Assembly (NCBI GenBank): GCA_017644425.1
Contig: JAEPLN010000001.1
Location: 1,364,001-1,428,000 of the forward strand
Direction: 5' to 3'
Source of the DNA: Prochlorococcus marinus CUG1433
GTDB lineage: Bacteria; Cyanobacteriota; Cyanobacteriia; PCC-6307; Cyanobiaceae
DNA length: 64,000 nt
The position numbers were made by a program, and so were the translations under genes. The notes beneath the pieces are model-generated. The model saw nothing but the letters and a program-made list of their open reading frames with translations, was not told where the DNA came from and did no database searches. Positions 52,430 to 61,492 of the stretch are shown in pieces; position 1 is the stretch's first letter; each line of letters opens with the position of its first letter.

Positions 52430-53187
52430 GAAGTCCATCCTCCATCAACAGGTATATCAGCACCTGTAATGTAGGAGGAAGATTCTGAAAGAAGAAATTC
52501 AATTATTCCTGCAGCTTCAGAAGCATTCCCAATTCTTTTTAAATGGGTATTATTAGCTAATCTTTTGACAAAGTCTGGCTTCGAATTTTGAACTTTTTTT
52601 GATGGAAATACTCCATAACTTACTGAATTAACCCTAATACCCTGTGGAGCTAAAGTCATTGATAGAAATTTGGTTGATTGTATTAAAGCTGCTTTAAGAC
52701 TGCCATAGAGAATTGGATTTATTTCTTTAACAGTTTCATACATGCTTGGTCGAGGTGATACTTTTCCATAAATGCTACTGATATTTACAATACTTCCTTG
52801 ATTATTATTCTTTACTAAATTGGCAAATTCGATTGCAAGTCTTACTTGTAAGCCAAATAAACCTTCGGCGGAATCTTTTACTGATTTTTTATCAATAGCA
52901 AGAGAGGAGGATGGGTAAGAAGTGAATGCATTATTCACTAAACCTCTAGGCTCACTATTTAGTTCAATTAGTTTCTCTTTTATTTGGGAAATAATTTTTG
53001 AAATTTCCTCCCGTCCTAAATCTATATCTAAAGGTAAATAAGTACCTTTTGGAGATGATTTCTTAAAAATAGATGTAAGTTTAGAAGCAGATCTACTTAT
53101 ACCTATGACGTTATAATTTATTATTAATTTTTTTAGAATCTCAATCCCAAGATGACTTGTTGGACCTGTTAAAATTATTGTATCCAT
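52423..53187 (-). CDS. Short-chain dehydrogenase/reductase
   Basis: Classical-type SDR with the unusual NAD loop TGPTSHLG (7-14), in which one Gly position of the GxxxGxG pattern is replaced. NNAF, VNISS and YGSLK supply the remaining motif set (Ser, Tyr, Lys), and DIPVDGGWTSW ends the protein like FabG relatives. 254 aa. Its ATG shares one base with the stop of the cytidylyltransferase (TAATG), and its stop lies in the DUF4910 start region, so the genes are coupled. Likely a keto-sugar reductase in the nonulosonate branch. Confidence 0.87.
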   Translation of the reverse strand: MDTIILTGPTSHLGIEILKKLIINYNVIGISRSASKLTSIFKKSSPKGTYLPLDIDLGREEISKIISQIKEKLIELNSEPRGLVNNAFTSYPSSSLAIDKKSVKDSAEGLFGLQVRLAIEFANLVKNNNQGSIVNISSIYGKVSPRPSMYETVKEINPILYGSLKAALIQSTKFLSMTLAPQGIRVNSVSYGVFPSKKVQNSKPDFVKRLANNTHLKRIGNASEAAGIIEFLLSESSSYITGADIPVDGGWTSW

Positions 53188-53942
53188 TAATTTTCTAGGG
53201 GATGATTTCTAGTTGTGTAAAATTCAGTACCCTTTAATTTTATGTAATTTATAATGAGACTTACAAAGTCGTCTTTACGCCAATCACAATTATATTCTTT
53301 TTTTACTTTTTTAATGAGTTTTGAAACTTTTACATAATCTTCAAGATTATCAATTGTAAAACTCATTTTTTCATATTGATTATTTTTATAACCCAAATAA
53401 TTATTAATTAAGAATTGTTCTTTAATAGAAATTTCTCTCATATGAGAAGTAACATGTTCAAGATTTTCTTCACTTTTATCATTTTTAAAAGAATCTTTTA
53501 GGGCTTTTGAAGAGAAAATTTCTAAATTGGTACCTTCTGGACAAATTTTATTATTCATAGTTGCATAAAGGTAGTTCTTACTTATTACAAAATTGGATAA
53601 TTCATTTATAAATCTAAATTCAGTTAATGGATTATCAGCGGTGACTCTAATTATATAATCTGCATCTGTTTTATTTGATAAAGAAATAAACCTACTTAAC
53701 ACATTTTTTAAAGAACCTCTAATAATCCCATCCACCCCTAAATTTCTAGCTTCAGTCTCTAAAATATCATCTGATTTTTCTTCACTTGTTAAAAGGTAGA
53801 CTTGATATCCACTAAGTATTGCTCTTGTTAAACACATCCCCAAAACAGTTGTGTCTTCAAGCTTTAATAGTGCTTTCCCAGGGAGTCTTGATGATGAAAT
53901 TCTACATTGAACTCCTATAACTAATTTGTTTTTATTAATCAT
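53187..53942 (-). CDS. SpsF/NeuA-type cytidylyltransferase
   Basis: Nucleotidyltransferase with GVQCRISSSRLPGKAL (about 10-25), the SpsF-type variant of the CMP-sugar synthetase signature, and VTADNPLTEFRFI for the metal-binding Asp region. 251 aa. It is positioned between an aldo/keto reductase and an SDR and would activate the pseudaminic-acid-type product with CMP (PseF role) in this operon. A different substrate is possible, as a separate NeuA-like gene sits at 28554. Confidence 0.85.
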   Translation of the reverse strand: MINKNKLVIGVQCRISSSRLPGKALLKLEDTTVLGMCLTRAILSGYQVYLLTSEEKSDDILETEARNLGVDGIIRGSLKNVLSRFISLSNKTDADYIIRVTADNPLTEFRFINELSNFVISKNYLYATMNNKICPEGTNLEIFSSKALKDSFKNDKSEENLEHVTSHMREISIKEQFLINNYLGYKNNQYEKMSFTIDNLEDYVKVSKLIKKVKKEYNCDWRKDDFVSLIINYIKLKGTEFYTTRNHPLEN

Positions 53943-54812
53943 TCAAAAATTCCATTTTGATGGATTTATCAGATCTTCATCTATGCAGGTCAAGAATTTT
54001 AGTTCTAGTTCGGTCGAGATTTTAGGGATATTCATTAATTCTAGTAATTGAATTTCATTCTCTACTCCTACTATTACCTTGTCGATTAATTTTTGAGATG
54101 CAGAAAAAGTTAAAGCAACTGATTTTGGCGATGAATTGATTGTAGAACAATAATGTTGCCATTTTTCAAGATGTGCACTCCATTTATTAAAGTATTTTGG
54201 GATCTTTGAAATATCCATTAGTAATAACCCCTGCAAAAACGAAGATCTAGCATGAATTTCTATATTCAAAGATTTAAGTAATTCTAAAGTTCCATCATGG
54301 AGCAAACTTTGGTCAAAAACGTTAAATGGAAGTTGAATAATATCTGGTTTAAAAAATTTTAACGCTTTCAGTATTTGATTTTTATTGTATGCAGAGAAAC
54401 CAATCTTACTAACATACCCTAGATTTTTAAGATCCATTAATTCATTTATTTTAGTTTTAGAATCACGAGAGAAAATTTCATCGCAATTATGTAGTAATAA
54501 ACCGTAAATTTTTTTTAAACCTAAATTATCTAAAGATTCAAAAAAACTTGTGTTTATAGTTTTGTTTGGTCTTATCAAACTTGGATTAGTTTTTGTGACA
54601 ATCTTGAATTCATTTAAATTGCTTTTTCCAATAATTTTTTCAGAATCCCCATATATACTTGCTGTATCAATTATTCCTATTCCTGCTGAAGATGCTAATT
54701 CTAATATTTTTCTAACTTCCTTTTTAGATGATTTTCCAGCAGTGTTAGATATCCCATAATCTAATCCCCATTGAGCAGTACCTAATCCTAATTTATGGAT
54801 ATATTTAAACAT
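53943..54812 (-). CDS. Aldo/keto reductase
   Basis: TIM-barrel NADPH reductase: LGLGTAQWGLDYG at the N-terminus, IIDTASIYGDSEKIIG with the catalytic-type Asp/Tyr (GIIDTA..YG), LLHNCDEIF near the His position, and KIGFSAYN. 289 aa. It overlaps pseC by eight bases and abuts the SpsF gene. In this operon it may reduce a sugar intermediate or alter the nonulosonate side chain; canonical pseudaminate synthesis does not need it. Confidence 0.88.
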   Translation of the reverse strand: MFKYIHKLGLGTAQWGLDYGISNTAGKSSKKEVRKILELASSAGIGIIDTASIYGDSEKIIGKSNLNEFKIVTKTNPSLIRPNKTINTSFFESLDNLGLKKIYGLLLHNCDEIFSRDSKTKINELMDLKNLGYVSKIGFSAYNKNQILKALKFFKPDIIQLPFNVFDQSLLHDGTLELLKSLNIEIHARSSFLQGLLLMDISKIPKYFNKWSAHLEKWQHYCSTINSSPKSVALTFSASQKLIDKVIVGVENEIQLLELMNIPKISTELELKFLTCIDEDLINPSKWNF

Positions 54813-55983
54813 CTAAAGCTTTACTTATCATCTTTACAACATATTTAATTTCATCACTTTTTAGTCCTGGATAAAGAGGTAATGAAAAACAAGATTTTGC
54901 GTAGGCCTCTGATTCGGGGAAATCTCCATCAGTAAAACCTAAATCCCTGTAATAAGTCTGTAAATGCACAGGGGAATAATGTAATTGGACTCCTATTCCA
55001 GAATCTCTCAAAAACTTAAAAACTTTTTTATGAGATTTAGAATTAGATTCTTCCAAACGAATTATGCCTAAATGTACTGATGATTTTACACCTTTCATAA
55101 TTTTAAGCAAATTTACTGGAAGATCTGATAGCAATTCATCATAAATAATATATTGTTTATTTCTCTCTGAAACAATTTTTTCAAGTCTTTTTAATTGACT
55201 AATTCCTAAGGCAGCCTGGAAGTCAGTCATCCTGTAATTGAATCCAAGTGTTTGTTGCTCATATGCCCATGGCCCAGGAGATTCTCTTTTAAATCTACGT
55301 TGATCTTTTGTAATACCATGACTCCTTAAATCATACATTTTCTGGGCAAGATTTTTTTTATTTGTAGTTGCAAGACCTCCCTCTCCAGTTGTTATTATCT
55401 TTACTGGATGAAGGCTAAATACACAAATATCACTATATTCGCATGAACCTACTGGTTTACTTTTGTACATACCTCCTATGGCATGACTTGCATCTTCAAT
55501 AATTGAAAATTTGTATTTCTTTGCTAAATCTCTAATTCCCTTCATATCACAACTAGCACCAGCCAAGTGGACTGGTACAACAATTTTTGGAATTTTCCCT
55601 TGAATCTCAGCTTTTTTAAGTTTTATTTTCAAAGCCTCTACACTCATTAGACCCGTAAGAGGGTTTATATCCACGAAGTCAACATTCGCTTTACAATATA
55701 ATGCGCAATTAGCAGATGCAACGAAAGTGATTGGAGAGGTCCAAAGCCAATCACCCTCTTCCAGCCCAAGAGCTAAACATGCTATATGTAAGGCACTAGT
55801 AGCACTATTTACAGCAATAACGTTGTTAGCTCTAACTTTTGTAGCGATTTTTTTTTCAAATAATGAGACAGTTGGTCCTTGGGTTATGGTTGGACTTTTG
55901 AGGATTTCAACAACAGCTTCAATATCTTTTTTTGTTATATTTTGCCTGCCATAAGGTAAATGTACTTTTTTATTTTTTTTCAT
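54805..55983 (-). CDS. pseC: UDP-4-amino-4,6-dideoxy-N-acetyl-beta-L-altrosamine transaminase
   Basis: Second step of pseudaminate synthesis, installing the C4 amine. DegT fold with VNSATSALHIACLALG (PLP phosphate site, 58-73), D164 in IIEDASHAIG and Schiff-base K195 in FSLHPVKIITTGEGG. The PYGRQNIT start and HGITKDQRRF are typical of PseC. 392 aa. First gene of the operon running to pseI; the facing acetyltransferase at 56342 is the likely next enzyme (PseH). The pseB enzyme lies at 4639-5643. Confidence 0.92.
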   Translation of the reverse strand: MKKNKKVHLPYGRQNITKKDIEAVVEILKSPTITQGPTVSLFEKKIATKVRANNVIAVNSATSALHIACLALGLEEGDWLWTSPITFVASANCALYCKANVDFVDINPLTGLMSVEALKIKLKKAEIQGKIPKIVVPVHLAGASCDMKGIRDLAKKYKFSIIEDASHAIGGMYKSKPVGSCEYSDICVFSLHPVKIITTGEGGLATTNKKNLAQKMYDLRSHGITKDQRRFKRESPGPWAYEQQTLGFNYRMTDFQAALGISQLKRLEKIVSERNKQYIIYDELLSDLPVNLLKIMKGVKSSVHLGIIRLEESNSKSHKKVFKFLRDSGIGVQLHYSPVHLQTYYRDLGFTDGDFPESEAYAKSCFSLPLYPGLKSDEIKYVVKMISKALDV

Positions 55984-56341
55984 TTAGATAAAAAGATAGT
56001 TTTGATTTTTTCAAAATTAATAAAAAAGAAATAAATTAAACTCTACAGATAATCATTATAGTTTGCTCTATTAAAAAATTTTAAGAAATTAAAAAATTAT
56101 TTTTTTATTTTTAAAAATAAATAAGAGATATTCGTAAAGATTCTATGAGATAGAATCGAGAGTTTTTAAAAATAAAGCCGCTTATTAATTTTATTGTCGT
56201 TGAAAAGCAAAAATTTTTAGGAGTAAACGCAGAAAATGATTAACTAAGCACTTATAACTTCGACAAGTATATATTTTATAGTAGATATAAAGAGGTTTAC
56301 TTATAGTTAGAATATAAAAATGCAAATTGGATAGACACTAG
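55984..56341. other. Divergent promoter region, 358 bases
   Basis: Between pseC (minus) and the plus-strand acetyltransferase. AT-rich with some GC-containing words around 56180-56260, no ORF, no RNA and no obvious inverted repeat. Must contain both start sites, but no clean -35/-10 pair stands out. Confidence 0.3.
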
Positions 56342-56797
56342 ATGCCAATCATTCGCAAAGCTAACTACTTTGATAGCAGAGATATATTTAATTGGCGAAA
56401 TGATGAACTTACAAGATATATGTCGAAAAAAACCGACTTAATTGATTGGAAAGTTCATTCCACTTGGTTCGCGACATCACTTGTTAATACAGATAGACTG
56501 CTTTTAATATGTGAGGATGAAAGCACTAGTGAAAAAATTGCAATAGTTCGTTTTGATGTAGAAGATAATAGAGCTATTATTTCAATCAACCTATCTCCAA
56601 AAATGCGTGGTAAACGTAAAACGAAAGGATGTCTAATAGATGCTATATCTTTCTTTCAAAAGTCTTTTTCAGGAGTTAGATTTATTGATGCTGAAATAAA
56701 GTCGATTAATATCCCAAGTCAAAAATCATTTAAGGCTGTGGGTTTCCTTCTCGTTAAGGAAGATGCTGATATTTTGTATTACGAGTATGCTGTATGA
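56342..56797 (+). CDS. GNAT-family N-acetyltransferase (PseH-like)
   Basis: 151-residue GNAT/RimJ-type acetyltransferase. IRKANYFDSRDIFNWRND and LSPKMRGKRKTKGCLI (acetyl-CoA pyrophosphate loop) and INIPSQKSFKAVGF are the typical segments. Placement opposite pseC suggests PseH, which acetylates UDP-4-amino-sugar at N4, although the sequence does not settle the substrate. Starts five bases after a TAG and lacks a visible Shine-Dalgarno. Codon use is less AT-biased (CGC, CGT) than genes around it. Confidence 0.75.
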   Translation: MPIIRKANYFDSRDIFNWRNDELTRYMSKKTDLIDWKVHSTWFATSLVNTDRLLLICEDESTSEKIAIVRFDVEDNRAIISINLSPKMRGKRKTKGCLIDAISFFQKSFSGVRFIDAEIKSINIPSQKSFKAVGFLLVKEDADILYYEYAV

Positions 56798-56875
56798 AAT
56801 CTTATAGTCTACCTTTCACTATGCCATTGACGATATTGTCATTATATGAAAAATTTGGCTAAGGTTTGAATACTT

Positions 56876-57295
56876 ATGATTCTTAATTTTGAAAAAATTA
56901 TCCCAACATCTAAACAAGTTAGTGAATTGTATGAACTGTTATTGGATAGAAAAAATTCAATAAGTCATAAAGATACTCCATCGTTAATAGAACACAATAA
57001 TTTTGTTTTATCTAATCCTTATATAGCTTGGTATTTGATTTATAAAAAAGAGAAGCTGATTGGTTCTTTATATTTGCATTCCGATAATTCGATTGGTTTA
57101 AATAGCAACAAATCAAAAAAAGAAGATGTTACTGAAATTATTGCTTTTGTTAAAGCTAACCATAAACCTTTGCCACCTATAAAGTCAGTTCGTAGAGGAG
57201 AATTTTTTATTAACGTATCTTCCAACAATGGGGTTTTGTTAAAAATCTTAAAAAAAATAGGTAAAAATGAAATCCAACGTTCGTTTATATTGTGA
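56876..57295 (+). CDS. Small GNAT-like protein
   Basis: 139 aa. LYELLLDRKNSISHKDTPS, then NPYIAWYLIYKKEKLIGSLYLH and a C-terminal SSNNGVLLKILKKIG reproduce the strand-helix layout of GNAT acetyltransferases, but the acetyl-CoA loop is reduced, so activity is uncertain. It follows the PseH-like gene after 78 bases on the same strand and could be a second acyltransferase of the branch. A frame on the opposite strand is a shadow. Confidence 0.55.
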   Translation: MILNFEKIIPTSKQVSELYELLLDRKNSISHKDTPSLIEHNNFVLSNPYIAWYLIYKKEKLIGSLYLHSDNSIGLNSNKSKKEDVTEIIAFVKANHKPLPPIKSVRRGEFFINVSSNNGVLLKILKKIGKNEIQRSFIL

Positions 57296-57479
57296 ATTAA
57301 AAAGGTTTCTCCAAACATTTAACTTGAGGAGTTGATTTCAAAGTGATATACCTCTTTAAAATATATTTTTAGAGAAGCACTAGTAGTTAGAAATTAGTTA
57401 GGAATAAAAAATAGAATGTTAATAAACAAAATTCTTTATAAATATTATTGAAAACTAGTTCATGGCTTGTAAGACAATG

Positions 57480-57647
57480 AAGTAATAGTTTCTCATTTAG
57501 AGAGTTTTTGGAACCCTAAAGTTTTTCTAGGAATTAATTGAGTATTCTTTAAATGAGAAAAGTATTGGAATACCAAAGAAATCATTAAAAGGAAAATTAA
57601 ATCCGGGATTTTTTCGAGAAATCGCTATTTTATTAATTCATGAATAA
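57480..57647 (+). pseudogene. Possible decayed gene remnant in a 538-base intergenic region
   Basis: The interval 57296-57833 has no intact gene. Within it two short stop-free stretches in different frames look protein-like: ESFWNPKVFLGIN near 57500-57540, then a frame from 57531 to 57647 reading through KSIGIPKKSLKGKLNPGFF to LLIHE and a stop. Neither has a proper start. This is compatible with a frameshifted remnant of an unidentified gene, but coincidence is possible in such AT-rich DNA. The remainder of the interval shows nothing recognisable. Confidence 0.2.
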
Positions 57648-57833
57648 ATCAAAGGATAATGTTAATTATTAAATGAATTTTTTTGTGTGCATCAATTTTT
57701 AATAATAACCAAAGAATGGATAGGATTTTAAAATATATATATTTTACTATTCCTTCTCTTTGTTAAGTAAATTTGGGAAGAGAAACTTTTTTGGTAAGAA
57801 TATCAAAAGGAGAATATATGGAATCTAAATTAA

Positions 57834-59261
57834 ATGGATTTAAATAGTTTAGAACATGAAGCTGATAATCAGAAATTAAGCATAAAAAAAAGATTTTTAA
57901 GGACAAATTCCTTATTTAAAAAGGAATTAAAAAAGATTAAAGATAATCTTATTAAAGAAAGAATTCAAATTGATAGCTTAAGATATATATCGATTATTGA
58001 ATATCAAAATATTCAAAATAATCTCAATAGACGCGAAAATAAAAAAGTTACCATATCTAAATTAATAAACCATAACAATTTTATAGTAGATATAAATATT
58101 CCCAAATTAATAAAAATAAAATTATTTTTATACCAAATAATTTCATTAATAAGGTGGCTACAAGATAGTAAAAGAAGTATTAAACTTAATATTTTAATTA
58201 TGCATTCTGTAGCAGAAGATTTGCTTCAACATATTAATAAGAAAAAAAAAGATCATAATCTTGAAATAATAATTCCAGCAGAATTGATTATTTTTTCAAA
58301 AAAAAAGCTTTTTAAAAATATAAAATTAAATCCTAATCGAAGAAAAATTGAACCCTTAAAATTTTATATGGATAAATTATATGAATTAAGAGAAATTTAC
58401 TATACAAAAACTGAATTAATAAGTAGAGAAATTTATAGATTTATTATCTTTTTGTCAAAGTTTAAAATTGTAAATTCAATTGTTTGCTACGCAAATCATC
58501 AATCATACCTTGAAAATCATTTATCTAGACAAAATAAAAAAATAAGTAAGAAATGGAAGGGTGTCTACATAGCATTACACGGGGGGTGTTATGGAATTTC
58601 TTGTGGAAATCCCATAATGAATCACCATTGTGAGGATAATTTAGAGCAAAGCCCAAATTTTCTCCTGCCAATAGAATTGCATAAACACTTTTTCGATGAT
58701 ATAGATTTTTTTAACAAGCAATTATCATCAACCTTATTTAATAAAAGAAAGATTATTAAAAGGCAATATGGCTTCGAGATCATTAAAAATGATAAATATC
58801 CAAAATTAAAAAATAATGATTTATATGTTTTTGCAAATAATTTAGTCCCTTATGCAGATCCTTGGACAAACTATTATTCAGAATTTCATATTGATAAAAC
58901 TATTGAAAGATGGAAAGAATTTAGGAAAATTTGGGTAAAAGGAAAAACATATATTGTTGTTAGACCAGCATGTAAGAATTATCTATTTAATTTTTATAAA
59001 CAACAAGTTAATGAAATTAATGTGATTACTATGAATAAACAATTTAATTTAAATAATAGCTATATGATCTTTGAAGGACAAACATCTGCTATTAGAGAAT
59101 TTTCAAGAAAAAGTAATCTTTCTTTAATTTACTTACCCAAAAGAATCTTCTTTTTATCTAAAAACAATTATGTAAAACAAGATTTACATTTCAAGAAAGA
59201 TAGTATAAAAATTATTAAAGATGAAAAAGTTTTATTTAAATTGCTTCGAAAGTTAAATTAA
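57834..59261 (+). CDS. Unknown surface-carbohydrate transferase-like protein
   Basis: 475 aa, very Lys/Asn/Ile-rich. The first 60 residues are charged and helical; the middle has short aromatic segments. ALHGGCYGISCGNPIMNHHC near residue 245-265 and FEGQTSAIREFSRKSNLSLIYL near 415-435 resemble the paired nucleotide-binding loops of unclassified GT-B-like surface carbohydrate transferases (LIC12162-like), but I do not recognise a family. The only strong Shine-Dalgarno (AAAGGAGA) precedes an ATG 16 bases earlier in another frame, so translation start is odd. Begins the last plus-strand operon. Confidence 0.5.
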   Translation: MDLNSLEHEADNQKLSIKKRFLRTNSLFKKELKKIKDNLIKERIQIDSLRYISIIEYQNIQNNLNRRENKKVTISKLINHNNFIVDINIPKLIKIKLFLYQIISLIRWLQDSKRSIKLNILIMHSVAEDLLQHINKKKKDHNLEIIIPAELIIFSKKKLFKNIKLNPNRRKIEPLKFYMDKLYELREIYYTKTELISREIYRFIIFLSKFKIVNSIVCYANHQSYLENHLSRQNKKISKKWKGVYIALHGGCYGISCGNPIMNHHCEDNLEQSPNFLLPIELHKHFFDDIDFFNKQLSSTLFNKRKIIKRQYGFEIIKNDKYPKLKNNDLYVFANNLVPYADPWTNYYSEFHIDKTIERWKEFRKIWVKGKTYIVVRPACKNYLFNFYKQQVNEINVITMNKQFNLNNSYMIFEGQTSAIREFSRKSNLSLIYLPKRIFFLSKNNYVKQDLHFKKDSIKIIKDEKVLFKLLRKLN

Positions 59262-59433
59262 AAATAAATGCTTGTATAGTTTTTATATATGTTTCTTCAA
59301 ATATAAATTTGTCTAGATTGAGTCTAAGGAATATTGATCATTGCCCACAAACTTTACAAAAAAGATATATTTAAAGTGACAACTATAAAGTTTATATATT
59401 TATATTGATTTTCAAATTAGTTAATCCCTAGGA

Positions 59434-59443
59434 ATGCTATCAT
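59434..59443 (+). promoter_or_regulatory. Candidate extended -10 upstream of methyltransferase gene
   Basis: TGCTATCAT has a TGn extension and five of six matches to TATAAT, 16 bases before the ATG at 59459. It would give almost no leader. No credible -35. Weak. Confidence 0.25.
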
Positions 59444-59458
59444 AACCAAAAAATATAA

Positions 59459-60550
59459 ATGAATAACTGCCCAATTTGTAATAGTCGCACAGAAACAGTT
59501 CTAGAACTTATTGATTTTCCAGTTATAATGCCTTCTCTTCCAGAGGATCATAAATTAAAAAAAATAAAACCAATTGGGGACTTACACATTGAAAAATGCT
59601 TGAATTGCGGCTTTATTAGTAATAAAAAACAAAAAGTTGAATTTTATAAACACTTATATACCAATACCCCTAAGTATCAAGTAAAAAAAAATCATATACA
59701 TTGGAAAAAAACATTCGATAGATTCAAACCAATTAATGTACTTGAAATAGGTGGAGGTATAAATAATGTGGGATCTATCCTAGACAAAAAAACTAATCTT
59801 TCAGTGTTAGATTATTCTATAGAAAATGAACAAAAAATAAATTGTAATGAAAACATAAGATTTATTAAGCAAGATCTAAAGGAACATTTAAATGATTTTT
59901 CAGGTTTTGTTTATGATGCGATTTTTATGTCACATGTTTGTGAGCATATTCCAGATATTAGTGATTACTTTGATCTGCTATTGAAAAGTGAAGCTTGCAG
60001 AAATGCCAAAATATTTATTGAAATCCCATCTTTTGATTTTTACTCAAAATTTGCACCATACTATTTATTTAATTTTGAACACTGTACTCACCTAAATACA
60101 TTTTATTTGAAAACTATAATGAACAGATATGATTATAAGCTTTCTGAATTTTTTAGTATTGGAATAAAACAAGATTGTTTATGCTATGTCTTCGAGAAAG
60201 GAAATAATGTGAAAATAGCTGAAAATGATGAAATTATAGATAACACTAAATTAATACAAAATTTCGAAAGATCAATTAAAAATTTGACTACTTCTATAGA
60301 TAGATATATTAAAAGAATAGATCAAAAAATAGCGCTAAAAAAAGGTTCTGGCGGAAGTGCAAATCTTTTTATGTTTTATTTAAAAAATGAATCTGATGAT
60401 TATTTAAAATTAGTACCGACCGATAATATCAGATTAGGAAATATTATGTCATCTACTAATCAAATGATTGTCAGTGAGAACTTGTTTAATAATTTTATTG
60501 AACTTAATCCATATTTTGAGAATGGATATCATTCAGGTTTTCTTTCCTAA
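59459..60550 (+). CDS. Class I SAM-dependent methyltransferase with N-terminal zinc motif
   Basis: Begins with a probable zinc-binding pair C4-x2-C7 and C47-x2-C50 (NCPICNSR, KCLNCGFIS), typical of sugar C-methyltransferases and related proteins. The SAM site is NVLEIGGGINNVG near residue 95-107, with FMSHVCEHIPD as motif IV/post-motif and FNFEHCTHLN (catalytic Tyr/His region of NovU/TylC3-like enzymes) at about 200. 363 aa. Methylation of a nucleotide sugar or other metabolite is inferred from neighbours. Precedes the PhyH-like gene by 56 bases. Confidence 0.8.
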   Translation: MNNCPICNSRTETVLELIDFPVIMPSLPEDHKLKKIKPIGDLHIEKCLNCGFISNKKQKVEFYKHLYTNTPKYQVKKNHIHWKKTFDRFKPINVLEIGGGINNVGSILDKKTNLSVLDYSIENEQKINCNENIRFIKQDLKEHLNDFSGFVYDAIFMSHVCEHIPDISDYFDLLLKSEACRNAKIFIEIPSFDFYSKFAPYYLFNFEHCTHLNTFYLKTIMNRYDYKLSEFFSIGIKQDCLCYVFEKGNNVKIAENDEIIDNTKLIQNFERSIKNLTTSIDRYIKRIDQKIALKKGSGGSANLFMFYLKNESDDYLKLVPTDNIRLGNIMSSTNQMIVSENLFNNFIELNPYFENGYHSGFLS

Positions 60551-60606
60551 TCTTTATATTGTAGTTTTTGATGATTAAAGGTGTAAAATAATAAAAAATC
60601 AGAAAA

Positions 60607-61488
60607 ATGTTTATTAATAATGGCTTTGAATATATAGGTAATATTGATACAAATTATGCTGAAAAATTAGGAAAGAAAATACTTAAAGAGATAGATATAG
60701 AAAATTTGTTTATCAACGATAAAAAAGATTGTGAGAAATATATAAACATTAAAACTAACCCTATGCCAGGCAGAAATATTGCAGAAAAAATGCAAATTTC
60801 GAATTTTTTTGAGAATGAAGCTATCACAAATTCTTTTAAAAGGATTTGCGGAGAAAGATATAGAATATTAGATTATAAATTTGTCTTAGGAGTTCCTACT
60901 AGTTATATGCCAGATTGGGTCAGTAATGATTTAGGAGGAAAAGCTCAGGCAAATCTAGGAAAATATATAAAACCAGATAAAAGATTAATGACATATTTTA
61001 ATGGTATTGATTTTCATCAAGATATAATCGATTTTCCCTCTAGAACCCCTGATTTTGTGACTTTTTATTATTACTTAACTAATGTTTCTCTTAAAGAAAG
61101 TCCTCTCGTTGTATTAAAAGATAGCCATAAATTTGGTCCTATGGTATTTCCACATGAAATAGAAATTAAGAATAAAAAAATATTTCTTAAAAATGAAATT
61201 TTTGAAGAAGAAGTTTTAATAGGTAGACCAGGAGAGTTTTATGTATGGCATCCGTACATTCTTCATGGCACTTACCCGACACATGAAGGTACACCAAGAG
61301 TTTCACTTAGGATACTAGTGGAAAGAAATGCTGATTTAATTACTAATTGTCAATTATGTGAAGTTAATGATTCCTTATTAAATAGTAATGCACAAAAAGA
61401 AGTTAGAAAAGTTGGAATGAATTCTTCACAAAGTAAATTAGCTTCGATTAAAGATATGCTTCTAGCAAAATATAAAAATAAGATTTAA
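60607..61488 (+). CDS. PhyH-type Fe(II)/2-oxoglutarate dioxygenase
   Basis: 293 aa with the complete iron triad H137-x-D139 in DFHQDI and H220 in PYILHGT, and R231 in TPRVSLR as the 2-oxoglutarate anchor. SPLVVLKDSHKFGP is the conserved strand of phytanoyl-CoA-dioxygenase proteins. It would hydroxylate a carrier-bound acyl or sugar substrate. It is four bases from the phosphopantetheinyl transferase gene, so the two are probably co-translated. Distinct from the shorter PhyH at 29673. Confidence 0.85.
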   Translation: MFINNGFEYIGNIDTNYAEKLGKKILKEIDIENLFINDKKDCEKYINIKTNPMPGRNIAEKMQISNFFENEAITNSFKRICGERYRILDYKFVLGVPTSYMPDWVSNDLGGKAQANLGKYIKPDKRLMTYFNGIDFHQDIIDFPSRTPDFVTFYYYLTNVSLKESPLVVLKDSHKFGPMVFPHEIEIKNKKIFLKNEIFEEEVLIGRPGEFYVWHPYILHGTYPTHEGTPRVSLRILVERNADLITNCQLCEVNDSLLNSNAQKEVRKVGMNSSQSKLASIKDMLLAKYKNKI

Positions 61489-61492
61489 TAAG

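Noticed and set aside
57040-57318. Minus-strand frame of 92 codons
   Set aside because: Antisense to the small GNAT-like gene and without a start context.
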